Counted from the stretch's first letter, positions 44,002-53,328 are shown. The stretch is DNA of 64,000 nt from UBA3478 sp036782715 (GCA_036782715.1 DAIPYN010000004.1:24026-88025); one strand, 5' to 3'. Notes: generated from the letters alone by a model not told the origin. A program made the numbers and translations.

Positions 44002-46362
44002 CTAGTTGTTATTCCCGATACGCGACAACTCCTCTGCCGAACCGTTACCACGCTGCTTATTCTTACCGTAGTTTGAACCAAAGTTATAGGTCAATTGTAA
44101 TTGTAAGGTCTGACGTGACCAGTCACTAATAACATTAGCATCAATCCCCGCATAGTTGATTCTACCGTAGAATTTTCGATTGAGAATGTCTCCGATTGAC
44201 GCATTGATTTTGATCGCATCATCGACAAGAGTTTTACTGAAAGAAACGTTGAAATTAGCAATGTGATCGGTGATAATAACTCCCTCAAGACTTCCACTAT
44301 TATAAAATGCCGACCAAGAAGAAGAAATGCCAAAAGGTAACTGTACATCAAGACTGGTGAACCAAGTGGCACTCCAACGATTGAGATAAAGTGGTACCTC
44401 AAGACTTGGAGCACTGTAATCGGTGTAATCGACGATCACCCCCGTAAACCCATCAAATGCTTTGCCAATAAAGCCAATAGGAGCGAATAATTGAAACTGA
44501 TAGGATTCATAATCATCCAAGTTCACCGTTGCTCTAGAAACTTGAGCTGTAGCTTTATCTTGGGTTACTAATAAAAATAGCTCATCCTTAGCCGTTTGCC
44601 TACTTAGGGTGAAAAAGGGTTGCCCCTCGTAGGTAAGGCCCAATGAAAGATTATGAGTAAAAGAGGGTCGCAAGGTCGGATTCCCCCGCTCTGAAGTATA
44701 GGGGTCATAATAGCTTACAAAAGAGTTCAATGATGAGTAATCAGGGCGATTAATTCGATAACTATACGAGGCAACGGCAGCAAGTTCATCGGTAATCTTT
44801 CGGGTCAAACTAGCACTAGGAAATAGACGCTCAATATCTCTGACCAAAGTTTGATTATTGGTGATTGAGGTGCCTGCTGTTCGGCTGTCCTCATATCTAA
44901 GTCCCGCCGACAACTTATAATCATCCAAAGAGGCACTCCATTTTAAATAGATAGCCGCTATAGTTTCGTCAATTAAAAAACGATTGCTTTGCGCATCGAC
45001 AAAGAGCGGATTGTTCTGATCACCCAGAGCGTATGATTTTAAATCGCTATCTGTAGCTACATCCGCATATTTTAGCCCCATCTGCCAGGTTGATTTTTCA
45101 GAAGGATTATAGGTGTAATCAAGGCGAAAAGTATTCACTCGAAAGGCCCCGTCTTGATCAAATCTTTGTGGCTCGAAGGGAACCTCATTTATTGCGATCG
45201 GCACCAAGCTACTCTCGCTCACATCTGAGAATCGAACGAAATTATAATCGGCCACTAGTTTATTCTTGTCATCCTTATACTCGTAGTAAGGGTTGATGTT
45301 TGTTGTGTTTCTCTGACGGTCAATCAGATTATCAGTCAATAAATCTGCACTAGAACCTGCGCTTTGTATTCCCGTTACACTAGCAGCGATTCGATCTGAA
45401 TCGGTCTCTAAGAAGCTTGCATTGATCCCAGCTGAATGTTTTTCTGCCAAATAATAATCAACATTTAAACTCGACTGATACGTTCTTGGATCGTACGGGG
45501 ATATTGAGGACTGATTATATGAAACTCCATCTAAAGCTCTTAAAATCGTTAGATCTTCTCTCCAAGCCGATTTTCTCGCACCTACATAGACCCTCCAATT
45601 GAGCCGATTGACATAACTCGCAATCGAGGCCGAAGTACCATACTCTGATTCATTGTCATAGCCTATTTGCGACCTTAGACTGCCTGTTGTTCCAAGCTTT
45701 GCGTTCCTTTTAAGTACCACATTAATCAGTGGCCCACTACCCTCAGCATCATACTCAGCTCCTGGTTGTTGAATGAGTTCGATACGAGCGATATTGTCGG
45801 CGGGAAAATCTCTAAGAAGTGCCTCAGTATCTATATAATCAGTTCGCTTTCCGTTAATTAGAATGGTCAAATTTCGACGACCGGCATAGCTCAGTTGACC
45901 ATTGATTATAATCACCCCAGGGACATTTTTCATCACATCTTGAAGATTTGAACTCACTAGTTCTGAATTCTCCAAATCTAAAATCAACTTCTCTGCTGAC
46001 TGACGAAGGGTGGGCCTATTACCCTGAACAATCACCTCATCGAGTGCAGTAGCCGATTCGCTCAAAACAATGCTCTGAGGAACCATATTTTGGTCAACCC
46101 GAATACCCGATTCATAGGAAGTAAAACCTAACAAAGACACTTTAAGGACATAGTCCCCTTCAGGCACATCAGTTATTAGGAAAACCCCCTCTTCTGTAGT
46201 TATGCCACCAAAAATCAAATTTGAATCTTCTGAACCTTGAAAAATCACACTGGCAAATGCTAACGGTTCACCAAGTTCATCCGCTACCGTTCCTTTAATT
46301 TCAAATTGGGCAGTAATCAATCCCGAGAAAAGTAATGTAGCTACTATTAAAAGTTGTTTCAT
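44002..46362 (-). CDS. TonB-dependent receptor with carboxypeptidase-like N-terminal domain
   Basis: Outer-membrane active transporter of 786 residues. A signal peptide (MKQLLIVATLLFSGLITAQ) precedes a CarboxypepD_reg-like domain (about 20-105, FEIKGTVADELGEPLAFASV). The plug follows, with EVIVQGNRPTLRQSAEKLILD, NVPGVIIINGQLSYAGRRNLTILINGKR in pieces and IELIQQPGAEYDAEG. The rest is a large barrel of the type annotated as outer-membrane beta-barrel family protein. No SusD partner is adjacent, arguing against a polysaccharide-utilisation receptor. With the PepSY-type gene downstream, a metal or chelate substrate is possible; siderophore genes are absent. Confidence 0.93.
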   Translation of the reverse strand: MKQLLIVATLLFSGLITAQFEIKGTVADELGEPLAFASVIFQGSEDSNLIFGGITTEEGVFLITDVPEGDYVLKVSLLGFTSYESGIRVDQNMVPQSIVLSESATALDEVIVQGNRPTLRQSAEKLILDLENSELVSSNLQDVMKNVPGVIIINGQLSYAGRRNLTILINGKRTDYIDTEALLRDFPADNIARIELIQQPGAEYDAEGSGPLINVVLKRNAKLGTTGSLRSQIGYDNESEYGTSASIASYVNRLNWRVYVGARKSAWREDLTILRALDGVSYNQSSISPYDPRTYQSSLNVDYYLAEKHSAGINASFLETDSDRIAASVTGIQSAGSSADLLTDNLIDRQRNTTNINPYYEYKDDKNKLVADYNFVRFSDVSESSLVPIAINEVPFEPQRFDQDGAFRVNTFRLDYTYNPSEKSTWQMGLKYADVATDSDLKSYALGDQNNPLFVDAQSNRFLIDETIAAIYLKWSASLDDYKLSAGLRYEDSRTAGTSITNNQTLVRDIERLFPSASLTRKITDELAAVASYSYRINRPDYSSLNSFVSYYDPYTSERGNPTLRPSFTHNLSLGLTYEGQPFFTLSRQTAKDELFLLVTQDKATAQVSRATVNLDDYESYQFQLFAPIGFIGKAFDGFTGVIVDYTDYSAPSLEVPLYLNRWSATWFTSLDVQLPFGISSSWSAFYNSGSLEGVIITDHIANFNVSFSKTLVDDAIKINASIGDILNRKFYGRINYAGIDANVISDWSRQTLQLQLTYNFGSNYGKNKQRGNGSAEELSRIGNNN

Positions 46363-46428
46363 GGTTAAGTTTTAGAGAAGAAACTTATATGACTCGTATC
46401 AATGACGATTTAATTCTATTTTTATAAC

Positions 46429-47070
46429 ATGTACCCAACAAAAACTTCGCTTCTCATTGCAATTCTTGTAATGAGTATAACCTCAATAGTTCTTGAAACT
46501 ATTGCCCCTACCTGGGTCTATGGTATCGCGAAGGGGCTAACGACCGCTCTCGTTTTGCTTTTAGCATCAAGTAACAAGCAAATTTCTAGACTGGGAGCTC
46601 GAGTACTCACTGCGTTATTCTTTTGCCTATTAGGTGACATTGCCCTTATTTGGGAAGATGCTTTTTTACTAGGGCTTGGATTCTTCTTAATCGCGCATCT
46701 GCTCTTTATCAGGGCATTTATAGCACGATTTAAAATGAAGCTTCATTGGATCGCCCTTGCAATTGCTACTATTCTAGCCATTACCACTCTATATTTCATT
46801 TGGCCTAAGGTTTCAGGAATTTTACAGATTGCAATCCTCAGTTATGTCTTGGTGATCGGATTAATGAGTAGCCTATCGATGAGTATTGCTCTAAATCGAA
46901 GATCTAAAATTAGACTTCAATTAGGCCTAGGGGGCCTACTTTTTATGATATCGGATGCGCTTCTCGGGATTAATGCCTTTGTAAACCCAATCCCATTTGC
47001 CTCCATTCTTATCCTTACCACTTATTGGGGTGCTATCACTTCTCTCGCTGTTGCAGCTCGTGAATTTTAG
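46429..47070 (+). CDS. YhhN-family membrane protein (lysoplasmalogenase-like)
   Basis: Integral-membrane protein of 213 residues and about eight helices. Family motifs ALFFCLLGDIALIW (about 60-73) and GLLFMISDALLGINAF (about 165-180) carry the conserved acidic residues thought to be catalytic in the TMEM86/YhhN group, which hydrolyse lysoplasmalogens or related ether lipids. The physiological substrate in Bacteroidota is not known. It is monocistronic; its TAG stop shares TTAG with the stop of the convergent pullulanase gene. Confidence 0.9.
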   Translation: MYPTKTSLLIAILVMSITSIVLETIAPTWVYGIAKGLTTALVLLLASSNKQISRLGARVLTALFFCLLGDIALIWEDAFLLGLGFFLIAHLLFIRAFIARFKMKLHWIALAIATILAITTLYFIWPKVSGILQIAILSYVLVIGLMSSLSMSIALNRRSKIRLQLGLGGLLFMISDALLGINAFVNPIPFASILILTTYWGAITSLAVAAREF

Positions 47071-49730
47071 TCTCTTACCCAGATAGCGATATCTCCAGGA
47101 TTCAAGTTTATACTATATCCCTGACCACCATAAAGGCGTTGAGGCAGTCTTGCATGTTTCATTCCTCTCAATGAAATGCCTTGTTTGGTACCTACTAGTT
47201 GCCATAAACCTTCCTTCAACATTGGCGTATCAAAATACCCTTGAACCTTAGAAGGATTTAAGAGCACCAATACTCGATCATCAACTACATAACCTAATTG
47301 ACCTTCGTTTTCTGGAAGAATAAATTGATAGTAATCCTCACTGGCCGAATCAACGCGAAATACTTCACCGTAGCTTGAGCTTCTAAACTCATTTAGACCC
47401 TTCCAGAACTTTTGCATCATTGCATAATCATTTCTATTCGTTGCGGTCGGACGTTTCCCTACCTGATCCCAGACAAATTGATTGGCGGTGCGATGATTAT
47501 AGGTGTCCCGGTATCCGTGCATATATATTTTGAATCCGGCATTTGTAGTTTTTACCACCTCTTGCAATGGGGCATGAGCCTTACTTCGCATGATTTCAGA
47601 GCCTCCATGAGTAACGATGGGCCCCAGAGAAGTATACAATAAGGTGGCTGCAATACGATACGCATCCTGATCAACGGCTAATCGGCCATCAAAATCAGCT
47701 TCTGCAAATTGATCAGCTAGAGCGAAATTATCGTGTATATCAAGATAATTGATTCCACTAATCGGTGTCTTATCGGTATCAAATCGATTCGCCAGCCCCT
47801 TGATTACATTTTCGCGTTCATCGAACTTGCCCCCTGGCCATCCGCGGTCTTGATACTTATCTGAAAGTGTAAACACCGGTCCTTTAAATGCGTTTCGCGA
47901 GTTATCTTGAAAGAAAGTAATTGGTGAGTCTTCTTTATACCAATCCCAATCGGGGTTATTTTCAAACTCGGGATCATTTGAACCTATCCATGCCTCTCCA
48001 TACACAATCTTATCCTCCCCTATCGCCTCCTTCAAAGCAATCAATGTCTGCTGATCGATCTGTCCTGCCAAGTCGATTCGAAACCCATCGATTCCGAACT
48101 CTTCGATATAATTTTTACACTGATCAATCAGCCAGCGCTGTACCATCGGACGATTCTCTGTCTTCACCTCATTCCCATAAGCACCGATGTGTTCTAGGTC
48201 TTTCGTTCGGTAGTAATACTGCTTATCAATACCATTGAAATTGAGGTATTGCTCCCCACCATCCATATTCTCTCCGGTATGATTGGGTACGATGTCAATA
48301 ATCACCGCAATCCCCTGATCATGAAAAGCCTGAACAAGGTCTCTAAACTCATCTCGCTCCACACCGGGCTCTGAACCTTTCGTTCGATACTTAGATTCGA
48401 CAGCCATCGCAAAAGTAGTGCGATACCCCCACTGATAATTCTCTAAAGCCACGCCTTGATCAATCATATAAGGGTCGTCTTTGAAAGAAGCCTTCCAATC
48501 TTCATCTGGAAAGTGCAAATACTCTTGAACCGGCATTAAGTGTACCACATTGATCCCCAAATCAACCAAATAATCAAAACCAATTTTCTCCCCGATCGAA
48601 TTGCGTAACCCACTTGTGATTACTCCCTTAAAGGTTCCTTTATGACTGTCAATAATAGGCAATTGGTCACTGAAATCTTGAACGTGCATTTCATAGGCGA
48701 TGACGTCTTTCATTGCTGGAATACCACCATCAAGAGGAGTAGCAGGGATCGTTTTTGACCAAATGCGTGCTCTACCCCAACTGGTATCAACTACCCTCGC
48801 ATAGGGATCTCTTACGTGAGTCTTTGTCGTCTCATAAAAGAAATTCCCCTTATCACTGGGCCCATGTACCGTGAAATCATAATACATCCCAGACAAGTCT
48901 TTATTAAAAAAAGCCTCCCAAACCCCTTGATCATCAACCTTCATCTTAACGGTTTGACTCGCATTAGTGGCCGTTGAACTTTCATATAAATACAAATAAA
49001 CCGAGGTCGCTCTAGGAGCGAATAATCGCACCTCTGTTTTTCCATTAACAAGCTCTGCACCTAAGGTTTTATCACTGTATAAATTTCGAAACCATCCATC
49101 AAACGAGACTTGAGTTTTAATTCCATTATTCAAATCCTCTAGATAATGGACTCTTCTAATATCGATGGGCTCTGAAGGAACAAGGAGCGCCTTAGAAGCT
49201 GTGTTCGGCAAGACTTTCTCAACTCCGATTTCTCGACCATCAATTCGCGTTAATCTGTAATCATTAGAATCAAAACTCGGTTTGAAATTGGTTAGTAATG
49301 CAACGGCTTTATCATCGAGTATTTCGGCTTTAAACGAGGGTACAAATGCGTCATATTTATACACCAGATTACCTCCCTTTTCATTCGTTGGGCTATGTGC
49401 TACCTCTTGCCACTGAGCATTATCGATTAGAAATTTAAATTCAGATTTAGCAGGAATCTTTACATCCTCTTCATTTTCGATAGTCAAACTCCAAATCGAA
49501 CCTGAATTAGTTAGATCCCACTCCTCACTAAAAGCTGCATCCCAACCACGAAACGAACCGGTAACATATACACGATCGGGTACAGTACCATAGATATTTG
49601 CATCATACAAAAAGGTCAATCGATCACTAAATAAGGCATATCCTTGTTTCAATTGTTCTCCAGTAAAGGACTGCGCATTCACTGCAAAAAAGAAGCAGGT
49701 AAAGAAGATATAGGTCAGGAAATTTCTCAT
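47067..49730 (-). CDS. pulA: Type I pullulanase (GH13, secreted)
   Basis: Debranching enzyme cleaving alpha-1,6 bonds in pullulan, glycogen or starch. It has a signal peptide (MRNFLTYIFFTCFFFAVNAQ) and a starch-binding-like beta domain at about 35-130. A CBM48/N-terminal pullulanase module follows (about 215-310). The GH13 barrel has AYEMHVQDFS, the pullulanase signature YQWGYRTTFAMAVESKY in pieces, IDIVPNHTGENMDG, DGFRIDLAGQ (nucleophile Asp), VYGEAWIGS (acid/base Glu) and YLDIHDNFALAD (transition-state Asp). The length is 887 residues. No other glycan-utilisation gene adjoins it, so it is a lone scavenging enzyme here. Confidence 0.95.
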   Translation of the reverse strand: MRNFLTYIFFTCFFFAVNAQSFTGEQLKQGYALFSDRLTFLYDANIYGTVPDRVYVTGSFRGWDAAFSEEWDLTNSGSIWSLTIENEEDVKIPAKSEFKFLIDNAQWQEVAHSPTNEKGGNLVYKYDAFVPSFKAEILDDKAVALLTNFKPSFDSNDYRLTRIDGREIGVEKVLPNTASKALLVPSEPIDIRRVHYLEDLNNGIKTQVSFDGWFRNLYSDKTLGAELVNGKTEVRLFAPRATSVYLYLYESSTATNASQTVKMKVDDQGVWEAFFNKDLSGMYYDFTVHGPSDKGNFFYETTKTHVRDPYARVVDTSWGRARIWSKTIPATPLDGGIPAMKDVIAYEMHVQDFSDQLPIIDSHKGTFKGVITSGLRNSIGEKIGFDYLVDLGINVVHLMPVQEYLHFPDEDWKASFKDDPYMIDQGVALENYQWGYRTTFAMAVESKYRTKGSEPGVERDEFRDLVQAFHDQGIAVIIDIVPNHTGENMDGGEQYLNFNGIDKQYYYRTKDLEHIGAYGNEVKTENRPMVQRWLIDQCKNYIEEFGIDGFRIDLAGQIDQQTLIALKEAIGEDKIVYGEAWIGSNDPEFENNPDWDWYKEDSPITFFQDNSRNAFKGPVFTLSDKYQDRGWPGGKFDERENVIKGLANRFDTDKTPISGINYLDIHDNFALADQFAEADFDGRLAVDQDAYRIAATLLYTSLGPIVTHGGSEIMRSKAHAPLQEVVKTTNAGFKIYMHGYRDTYNHRTANQFVWDQVGKRPTATNRNDYAMMQKFWKGLNEFRSSSYGEVFRVDSASEDYYQFILPENEGQLGYVVDDRVLVLLNPSKVQGYFDTPMLKEGLWQLVGTKQGISLRGMKHARLPQRLYGGQGYSINLNPGDIAIWVRD

Positions 49731-49862
49731 ATCTCAAAGATAGTTTTGAGTGATCAAAAAAGACATTTATCTGGAATAGATTTTACAACTACAAGAAAAT
49801 CAAGCACCTATACATTAATATGTTAAAATTTTTTGTTACTTAGTGATCCTCATTTTCTAAAA

Positions 49863-50021
49863 ATGGCCACTTTATCTAAACAAAAAATACGCGTTGCGCG
49901 ACTGCTAGAACATCAAACACTAGCGGTACACTCTCTATATTACGAAGGGAAGCGTTATACTAAAGTGGAATTAGAAAATATCCTAGAAGCTTATTATCGA
50001 CGTCAAAGTCGTAAAACCTAA
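49863..50021 (+). CDS. Small basic protein, 52 residues, unknown function
   Basis: The ATG at 49863 begins MATLSKQKIRVARLLEHQ; an upstream in-frame ATG at 49833 is less likely. The product is basic and helical, ending RRQSRKT, with no membrane segment. I do not recognise it. Support for reality: its TAA stop forms CTAA with the stop of the convergent YitT-type gene, the same 4-base stop sharing seen at three other convergent pairs here. The 130 bases upstream are otherwise free. Confidence 0.55.
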   Translation: MATLSKQKIRVARLLEHQTLAVHSLYYEGKRYTKVELENILEAYYRRQSRKT

Positions 50022-50899
50022 TGAAGCGGCCGCTTCTTAATCATTCCACCCTTAGTGTCCTTGATCGGATATTGAATCACAAAGGCCTTAGGGTCTATTT
50101 TTTCAATTTCAAGAATTAGCTTACTAACCTCCAATCGCGTTACCACACAGAATAGAATATCCCGGTCGGGGAGTGATTGGCCTTGGCTTCCGAAACCAGC
50201 ATCCGAACGAAACGAGGTAACCCCACGACCCATTTCGTACATAATTTGAGATTTAATGGTTGCAGAATCTGGAGAGACAATCATAACTCCGATATATTCT
50301 TCGATACCGTTAATGATGAAATCTACCGTTTTAGAAGCTACTATATAAGTCAAGATCGAATACATAGCGGTTTCTAGACTTAGGATAATAGCGCTAACCG
50401 AGAAGAGGATAACGTTGAAAATAGTAATCACATCGCCAACGGTAAGGCTCGTCTTTCGCGAAATAGAAAGGGCAAGTACCTCGGTTCCATCAATGACCGC
50501 GCCTCCTCTTATTGAGAGGCCGATGCCTGCGCCTAAGAAGAATCCGCCAAAAACAGCGATGAGTAATTTATCTGAAGTAATAACAGGAAATTCAAGGAGA
50601 TGAACCAAAAGGGCTAAGCCCAGTATAGCGATACTACTCTTTACTGCGAAAGGAAAAGAGATTTGCCTTGAGCCCAAAACAATAAACGGAGCGTTGACGA
50701 GTATAATTAAAACCGATAAGTTGTAGCCCGTGAGTACTTCACCAAGAAGTGAAACTCCCATCGCGCCCCCATCAAGAAAGTGATTGGGAAGTAACAAACC
50801 TTTAAGACCGATGCTTGCTGAGAGCACACCGAGAAGTAAGAAAATCGTCTCTTTGATTCGAACTTTCAACATTAAGCGACCGAGCCTACTCATTACCAT
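50018..50899 (-). CDS. YitT-family membrane protein (DUF161 plus DUF2179)
   Basis: Five or six transmembrane helices fill about 15-195 (IFLLLGVLSASIGLKGLLLPNHFLDGGAMG in pieces, GGFFLGAGIGLSIRGGAVIDGTEVLAL in pieces). A soluble DUF2179 domain ends the protein (about 205-290, GVTSFRSDAGFGSQ and DILFCVVTRLEVSKL). Function is unknown. The ORF can start at 50941, but a -7 element TACCTTTG on the minus strand (50917-50924) lies inside that extension. The ATG at 50899 (MVMSRLGRLML) or at 50893 is then the real start. It is convergent with the small basic protein and divergent from SemiSWEET. Confidence 0.85.
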   Translation of the reverse strand: MVMSRLGRLMLKVRIKETIFLLLGVLSASIGLKGLLLPNHFLDGGAMGVSLLGEVLTGYNLSVLIILVNAPFIVLGSRQISFPFAVKSSIAILGLALLVHLLEFPVITSDKLLIAVFGGFFLGAGIGLSIRGGAVIDGTEVLALSISRKTSLTVGDVITIFNVILFSVSAIILSLETAMYSILTYIVASKTVDFIINGIEEYIGVMIVSPDSATIKSQIMYEMGRGVTSFRSDAGFGSQGQSLPDRDILFCVVTRLEVSKLILEIEKIDPKAFVIQYPIKDTKGGMIKKRPLH

Positions 50900-50916
50900 A
50901 AAATAAATCCTTTTCT

Positions 50917-50924
50917 CAAAGGTA
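50917..50924 (-). promoter_or_regulatory. -7 promoter element of the YitT-family gene
   Basis: Read on the minus strand the bases are TACCTTTG, an exact TAnnTTTG. It lies 18 bases before ATG 50899 and inside the longest open frame, which decides the start. Confidence 0.5.
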
Positions 50925-50932
50925 AAGTAAGC

Positions 50933-50966
50933 TTGATTCATCGAGTAGTTCTTTCGCCTATATTTG
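50933..50966 (+). promoter_or_regulatory. Promoter of the SemiSWEET gene
   Basis: TTG at 50933-50935 and TATATTTG at 50959-50966 are separated by 23 bases, at the upper end of the Flavobacterium spacing. The gene starts 8 bases after the -7 element, so the leader is almost absent. Confidence 0.55.
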
Positions 50967-50973
50967 CCGCATT

Positions 50974-51249
50974 ATGGAAAGTATAAGTTACGGAGCGATC
51001 GCGGCGGTACTAACTACCACTGCTTTTTTACCTCAGGCCTTTAAAGTGATTCGCACAGGCGAAGCAAAAAGCTTGAGTCTTTCTATGTTTTTAATGATGT
51101 TCGTGGGGACCCTACTTTGGGCGCTTCATGGATTCGATTTAGAAGATAAACCCATGATTTATGCCAATCTCACCACATCCGGGTTGAATGCGGTGATATT
51201 GGTCATAAAAATCCGATCAATAATTCGCGAAAAACAAGCGAATTCTTAG
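50974..51249 (+). CDS. SemiSWEET sugar transporter (PQ-loop, MtN3-like)
   Basis: A 91-residue protein with three transmembrane helices (about 5-22, 36-54, 61-80) that dimerises to form a sugar uniporter. The PQ-loop motif is TTAFLPQAFKVIRTGEAKSL (about 14-33), with the conserved LSMFLMMFVGTLLWALHG second helix. The substrate, usually glucose or sucrose, is unknown. The TAG stop forms TTAG with the stop of a short convergent reading frame. Confidence 0.9.
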   Translation: MESISYGAIAAVLTTTAFLPQAFKVIRTGEAKSLSLSMFLMMFVGTLLWALHGFDLEDKPMIYANLTTSGLNAVILVIKIRSIIREKQANS

Positions 51250-51377
51250 TAAGCTAATCTGCTTTTTAGCAGACGAGTCACGATAAGCAGCAATAACGAA
51301 GTTGGATTATTCGAAAGTTTTGCTCGTGTGTTTCTCGCCATAATGCGAGAGCGATTTTCGTTTAATGAAATAGTCAT
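51246..51377 (-). CDS. Possible short gene, 43-residue basic protein
   Basis: ATG at 51377 opens 43 codons beginning MTISLNENRSRIMARNTRAK, with a hydrophobic LLLLIV stretch and a basic C-terminus. A -7 element TACTTTTG lies at 51408-51415 on the minus strand. The TAA stop shares TTAG with SemiSWEET, as in three other convergent pairs. Against it: no family is recognised and the frame is short. It could also be the coding part of a leader or a small RNA. Confidence 0.4.
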   Translation of the reverse strand: MTISLNENRSRIMARNTRAKLSNNPTSLLLLIVTRLLKSRLAY

Positions 51378-51430
51378 TTTTGATTGATTGATGTGATTTT
51401 CGGAGCGCAAAAGTACGGCCGTTTTCTAAT

Positions 51431-51462
51431 TAAAAAAAGGGCGATTTAAAAATAAACCGCCC
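51431..51462 (-). terminator. Terminator after the NTF2-like gene
   Basis: On the minus strand, GGGCGGTTTA / TAAATCGCCC (one G-T pair) encloses a TTTT loop and is followed by seven T. It ends the transcript of the two-gene unit at 51503-53252. Confidence 0.85.
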
Positions 51463-51502
51463 TCGTCAACTAAAAAACAAATAAGCCCTAAGAAGGGTAT
51501 AA

Positions 51503-52444
51503 TTATTTAGGAAGTAAACCAGGATTCCAATAATAGTCTTCAGAGGTAATTAATCCTTCCTTATTTACTGTAATCTGAGAGTGGTGATACCCCGTTGAGG
51601 TATTCCCTGATTTTTTGTTTTTTACGGTCATCTCCCACCACGAAATAATAGTAACATCGTTGGCACCTTCGTATTCTAATAAATCGGGGTATCCAATTTC
51701 ATTTATATCAACGACCTCATATTGTGCATAAAAGTCTTTAAGCATCGCTATCTCCTCATCAGGGTTTCGAGTGTCTTTCAAGTCTGTAATACTCATTACA
51801 TCTCTGATGACAGCATTATCAGCATATAAGCCCCTCATTGATTCCAAATCACCTAAAGCGATATATGCGTACAACAATCGTGACTTAGCGATCATTTGAT
51901 GATCCTTATAAATTGTACCGTTAGTTCTTGTAGACCAAGCATCATATGCTTTTTGCCACTTCAATTGACTATCTGAGACACCTAGACCTGCAATTTTAGA
52001 TGCATCTTCATTCATGAAGAAAATAGAGTTTCTTGGGATATTTAACTCAATTCCCGTATTCTTATCAAAACCGCGCATGGCTTGATAGGTGTATACATGG
52101 ATTTGCTTATCCTTCCCTTTTCCGAACTCCATGGCGTCAGAGTAGGCTGCACCCCGATTAGCGATATCAAAACCGATTACATTGGAACTTAGATAACGCG
52201 AGCGATTAATCATATTTTGTAATTTTTTTGGCTGTGGACGCATTTCGTTCATTTGCCACCATCGAAAATCTTGGGTAGTAAGATTCTGCATGGTAAGGGT
52301 ATCTCCTTTGACAAATGCGTCAGTGAATTGATCAACAATATCTATCGCAGGATGTTGGTCATAAATTTTTCCATTAACGTTCTTAGTCTGCCCGAGAACC
52401 AGAGCTGAGCAAAGCATAAAAATAGATGCGAAAACTTGTTTCAT
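51503..52444 (-). CDS. Secreted protein with two NTF2/SnoaL-like domains, unknown function
   Basis: A signal peptide (MKQVFASIFMLCSALVLGQ) precedes 294 residues. The first half (about 33-160) begins IDIVDQFTDAFVKGDTLTMQNL, the usual opening helix of NTF2-like folds, and the second half (about 185-313) begins SRLLYAYIALGDLESMRGLYADNAVIRD, a second such unit. SnoaL-type folds bind small molecules or act as simple enzymes or scaffolds; no catalytic set is evident. It follows a second secreted gene by 28 bases and forms a unit with it, ended by a terminator. A matching pair is encoded divergently. Confidence 0.8.
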   Translation of the reverse strand: MKQVFASIFMLCSALVLGQTKNVNGKIYDQHPAIDIVDQFTDAFVKGDTLTMQNLTTQDFRWWQMNEMRPQPKKLQNMINRSRYLSSNVIGFDIANRGAAYSDAMEFGKGKDKQIHVYTYQAMRGFDKNTGIELNIPRNSIFFMNEDASKIAGLGVSDSQLKWQKAYDAWSTRTNGTIYKDHQMIAKSRLLYAYIALGDLESMRGLYADNAVIRDVMSITDLKDTRNPDEEIAMLKDFYAQYEVVDINEIGYPDLLEYEGANDVTIISWWEMTVKNKKSGNTSTGYHHSQITVNKEGLITSEDYYWNPGLLPK

Positions 52445-52472
52445 GGTTAAATATTTAATTAGGGTTTAAGGA

Positions 52473-53252
52473 TTAATTGGATGATGCGCCAGTTAGCCAT
52501 TGCCATGTCGCTACTTGATAAAAACCGTCGGGATTGATTTCGGCCATATTGGATTGATCTGCAGGCCAGTTGATACCATCTCCTAAACGATAATTGAATA
52601 AGTCTTCAAGAGAAGAAAACATGTCCCAGGACATCACTGCAGCCCAGTCGGCTCCAGTCGGATGTATTTTTTGACCGGTACCCCAAGAGATCATGTTCAT
52701 CTTTGATCCATTTTCTTGGAAAAAAGGCTTCCATAACTCTTTGTTTTCTTGAAGAAATGCGGCGCTATTAGCTGGTCTAGCGAAATTGAATTGGATGATA
52801 GAGTTCATATAATCGTCAGCACTAGAAACCATCCAAAGACCCGAATCAATTCGATACATTACTCGAACGTCCTTTCTCCAAGTGAACTTCGTTTGTAATT
52901 CTTGAAGCTCTTTGAACTCTTTCTTCGATAATACTTTTTCAGCATTATTCCAAAAAGCATTTTTTGGGCTTAAAGTTGCAGCAACAGAAGAATTTCCTTG
53001 AACGAACATATAATTATATTCTTCTTCATCATTCATACCGTCTAGTCTCACTGCTCTAAGAAAATTCCAAGCTGAAATATCTCCATTATTGACAGCAGAT
53101 TGAGCGACTTTTTGAAAATACTTAGTCTGAACAGTTTCAAAAGCTTCTGTATCGCCCTCAATGAGTACTGCATGCATCGTGACAATAGCCCCTTCTTGTG
53201 CCCAGATAGCAACTGTAAATAATAGTAACAGGTAGGTTGTAATTCTTTTCAT
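52473..53252 (-). CDS. Secreted protein of the same family as the gene at 53880, unknown function
   Basis: A signal peptide (MKRITTYLLLLFTVAIWAQ) precedes about 240 residues with two similar halves, resembling tandem dimeric alpha/beta-barrel-like units. It aligns with the product at 53880-54650: KYFQKVAQSAVNNGDISAWNF pairs with EYYSNFWQHQIDEGNILGWDM, and SWDMFSSLEDLFNYR with TVDFYNSLNDLYEVR. Both are about 258 residues and secreted. I do not recognise a named family; an ABM-like fold is a guess. It is transcribed with the NTF2-like gene at 51503. Its promoter must lie in the A+T-rich gap shared with the divergent pair. Confidence 0.78.
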   Translation of the reverse strand: MKRITTYLLLLFTVAIWAQEGAIVTMHAVLIEGDTEAFETVQTKYFQKVAQSAVNNGDISAWNFLRAVRLDGMNDEEEYNYMFVQGNSSVAATLSPKNAFWNNAEKVLSKKEFKELQELQTKFTWRKDVRVMYRIDSGLWMVSSADDYMNSIIQFNFARPANSAAFLQENKELWKPFFQENGSKMNMISWGTGQKIHPTGADWAAVMSWDMFSSLEDLFNYRLGDGINWPADQSNMAEINPDGFYQVATWQWLTGASSN

Positions 53253-53310
53253 AATTGGGTTTGTTTTATGGTTATGTTGAACAATTTATATAATTTATTT
53301 TAAATTGCAA

Positions 53311-53328
53311 TATAATAGTTTAATTATA
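53311..53328. promoter_or_regulatory. Candidate operator in the divergent A+T-rich gap
   Basis: TATAAT-AGTTTA-ATTATA is a perfect 6-bp inverted repeat with 6-base spacer, in the centre of the 138-base gap between two divergent secreted-protein units. The gap is extremely A+T-rich, so chance is a serious alternative. An HxlR regulator is encoded nearby. Confidence 0.35.

Noticed and set aside
43944..44081. N-terminal extension of the PepSY-type gene into the TonB-receptor gene
   Set aside because: The added residues are read from the end of the receptor gene and from a gap; the ATG at 43943 gives a normal membrane-protein start.
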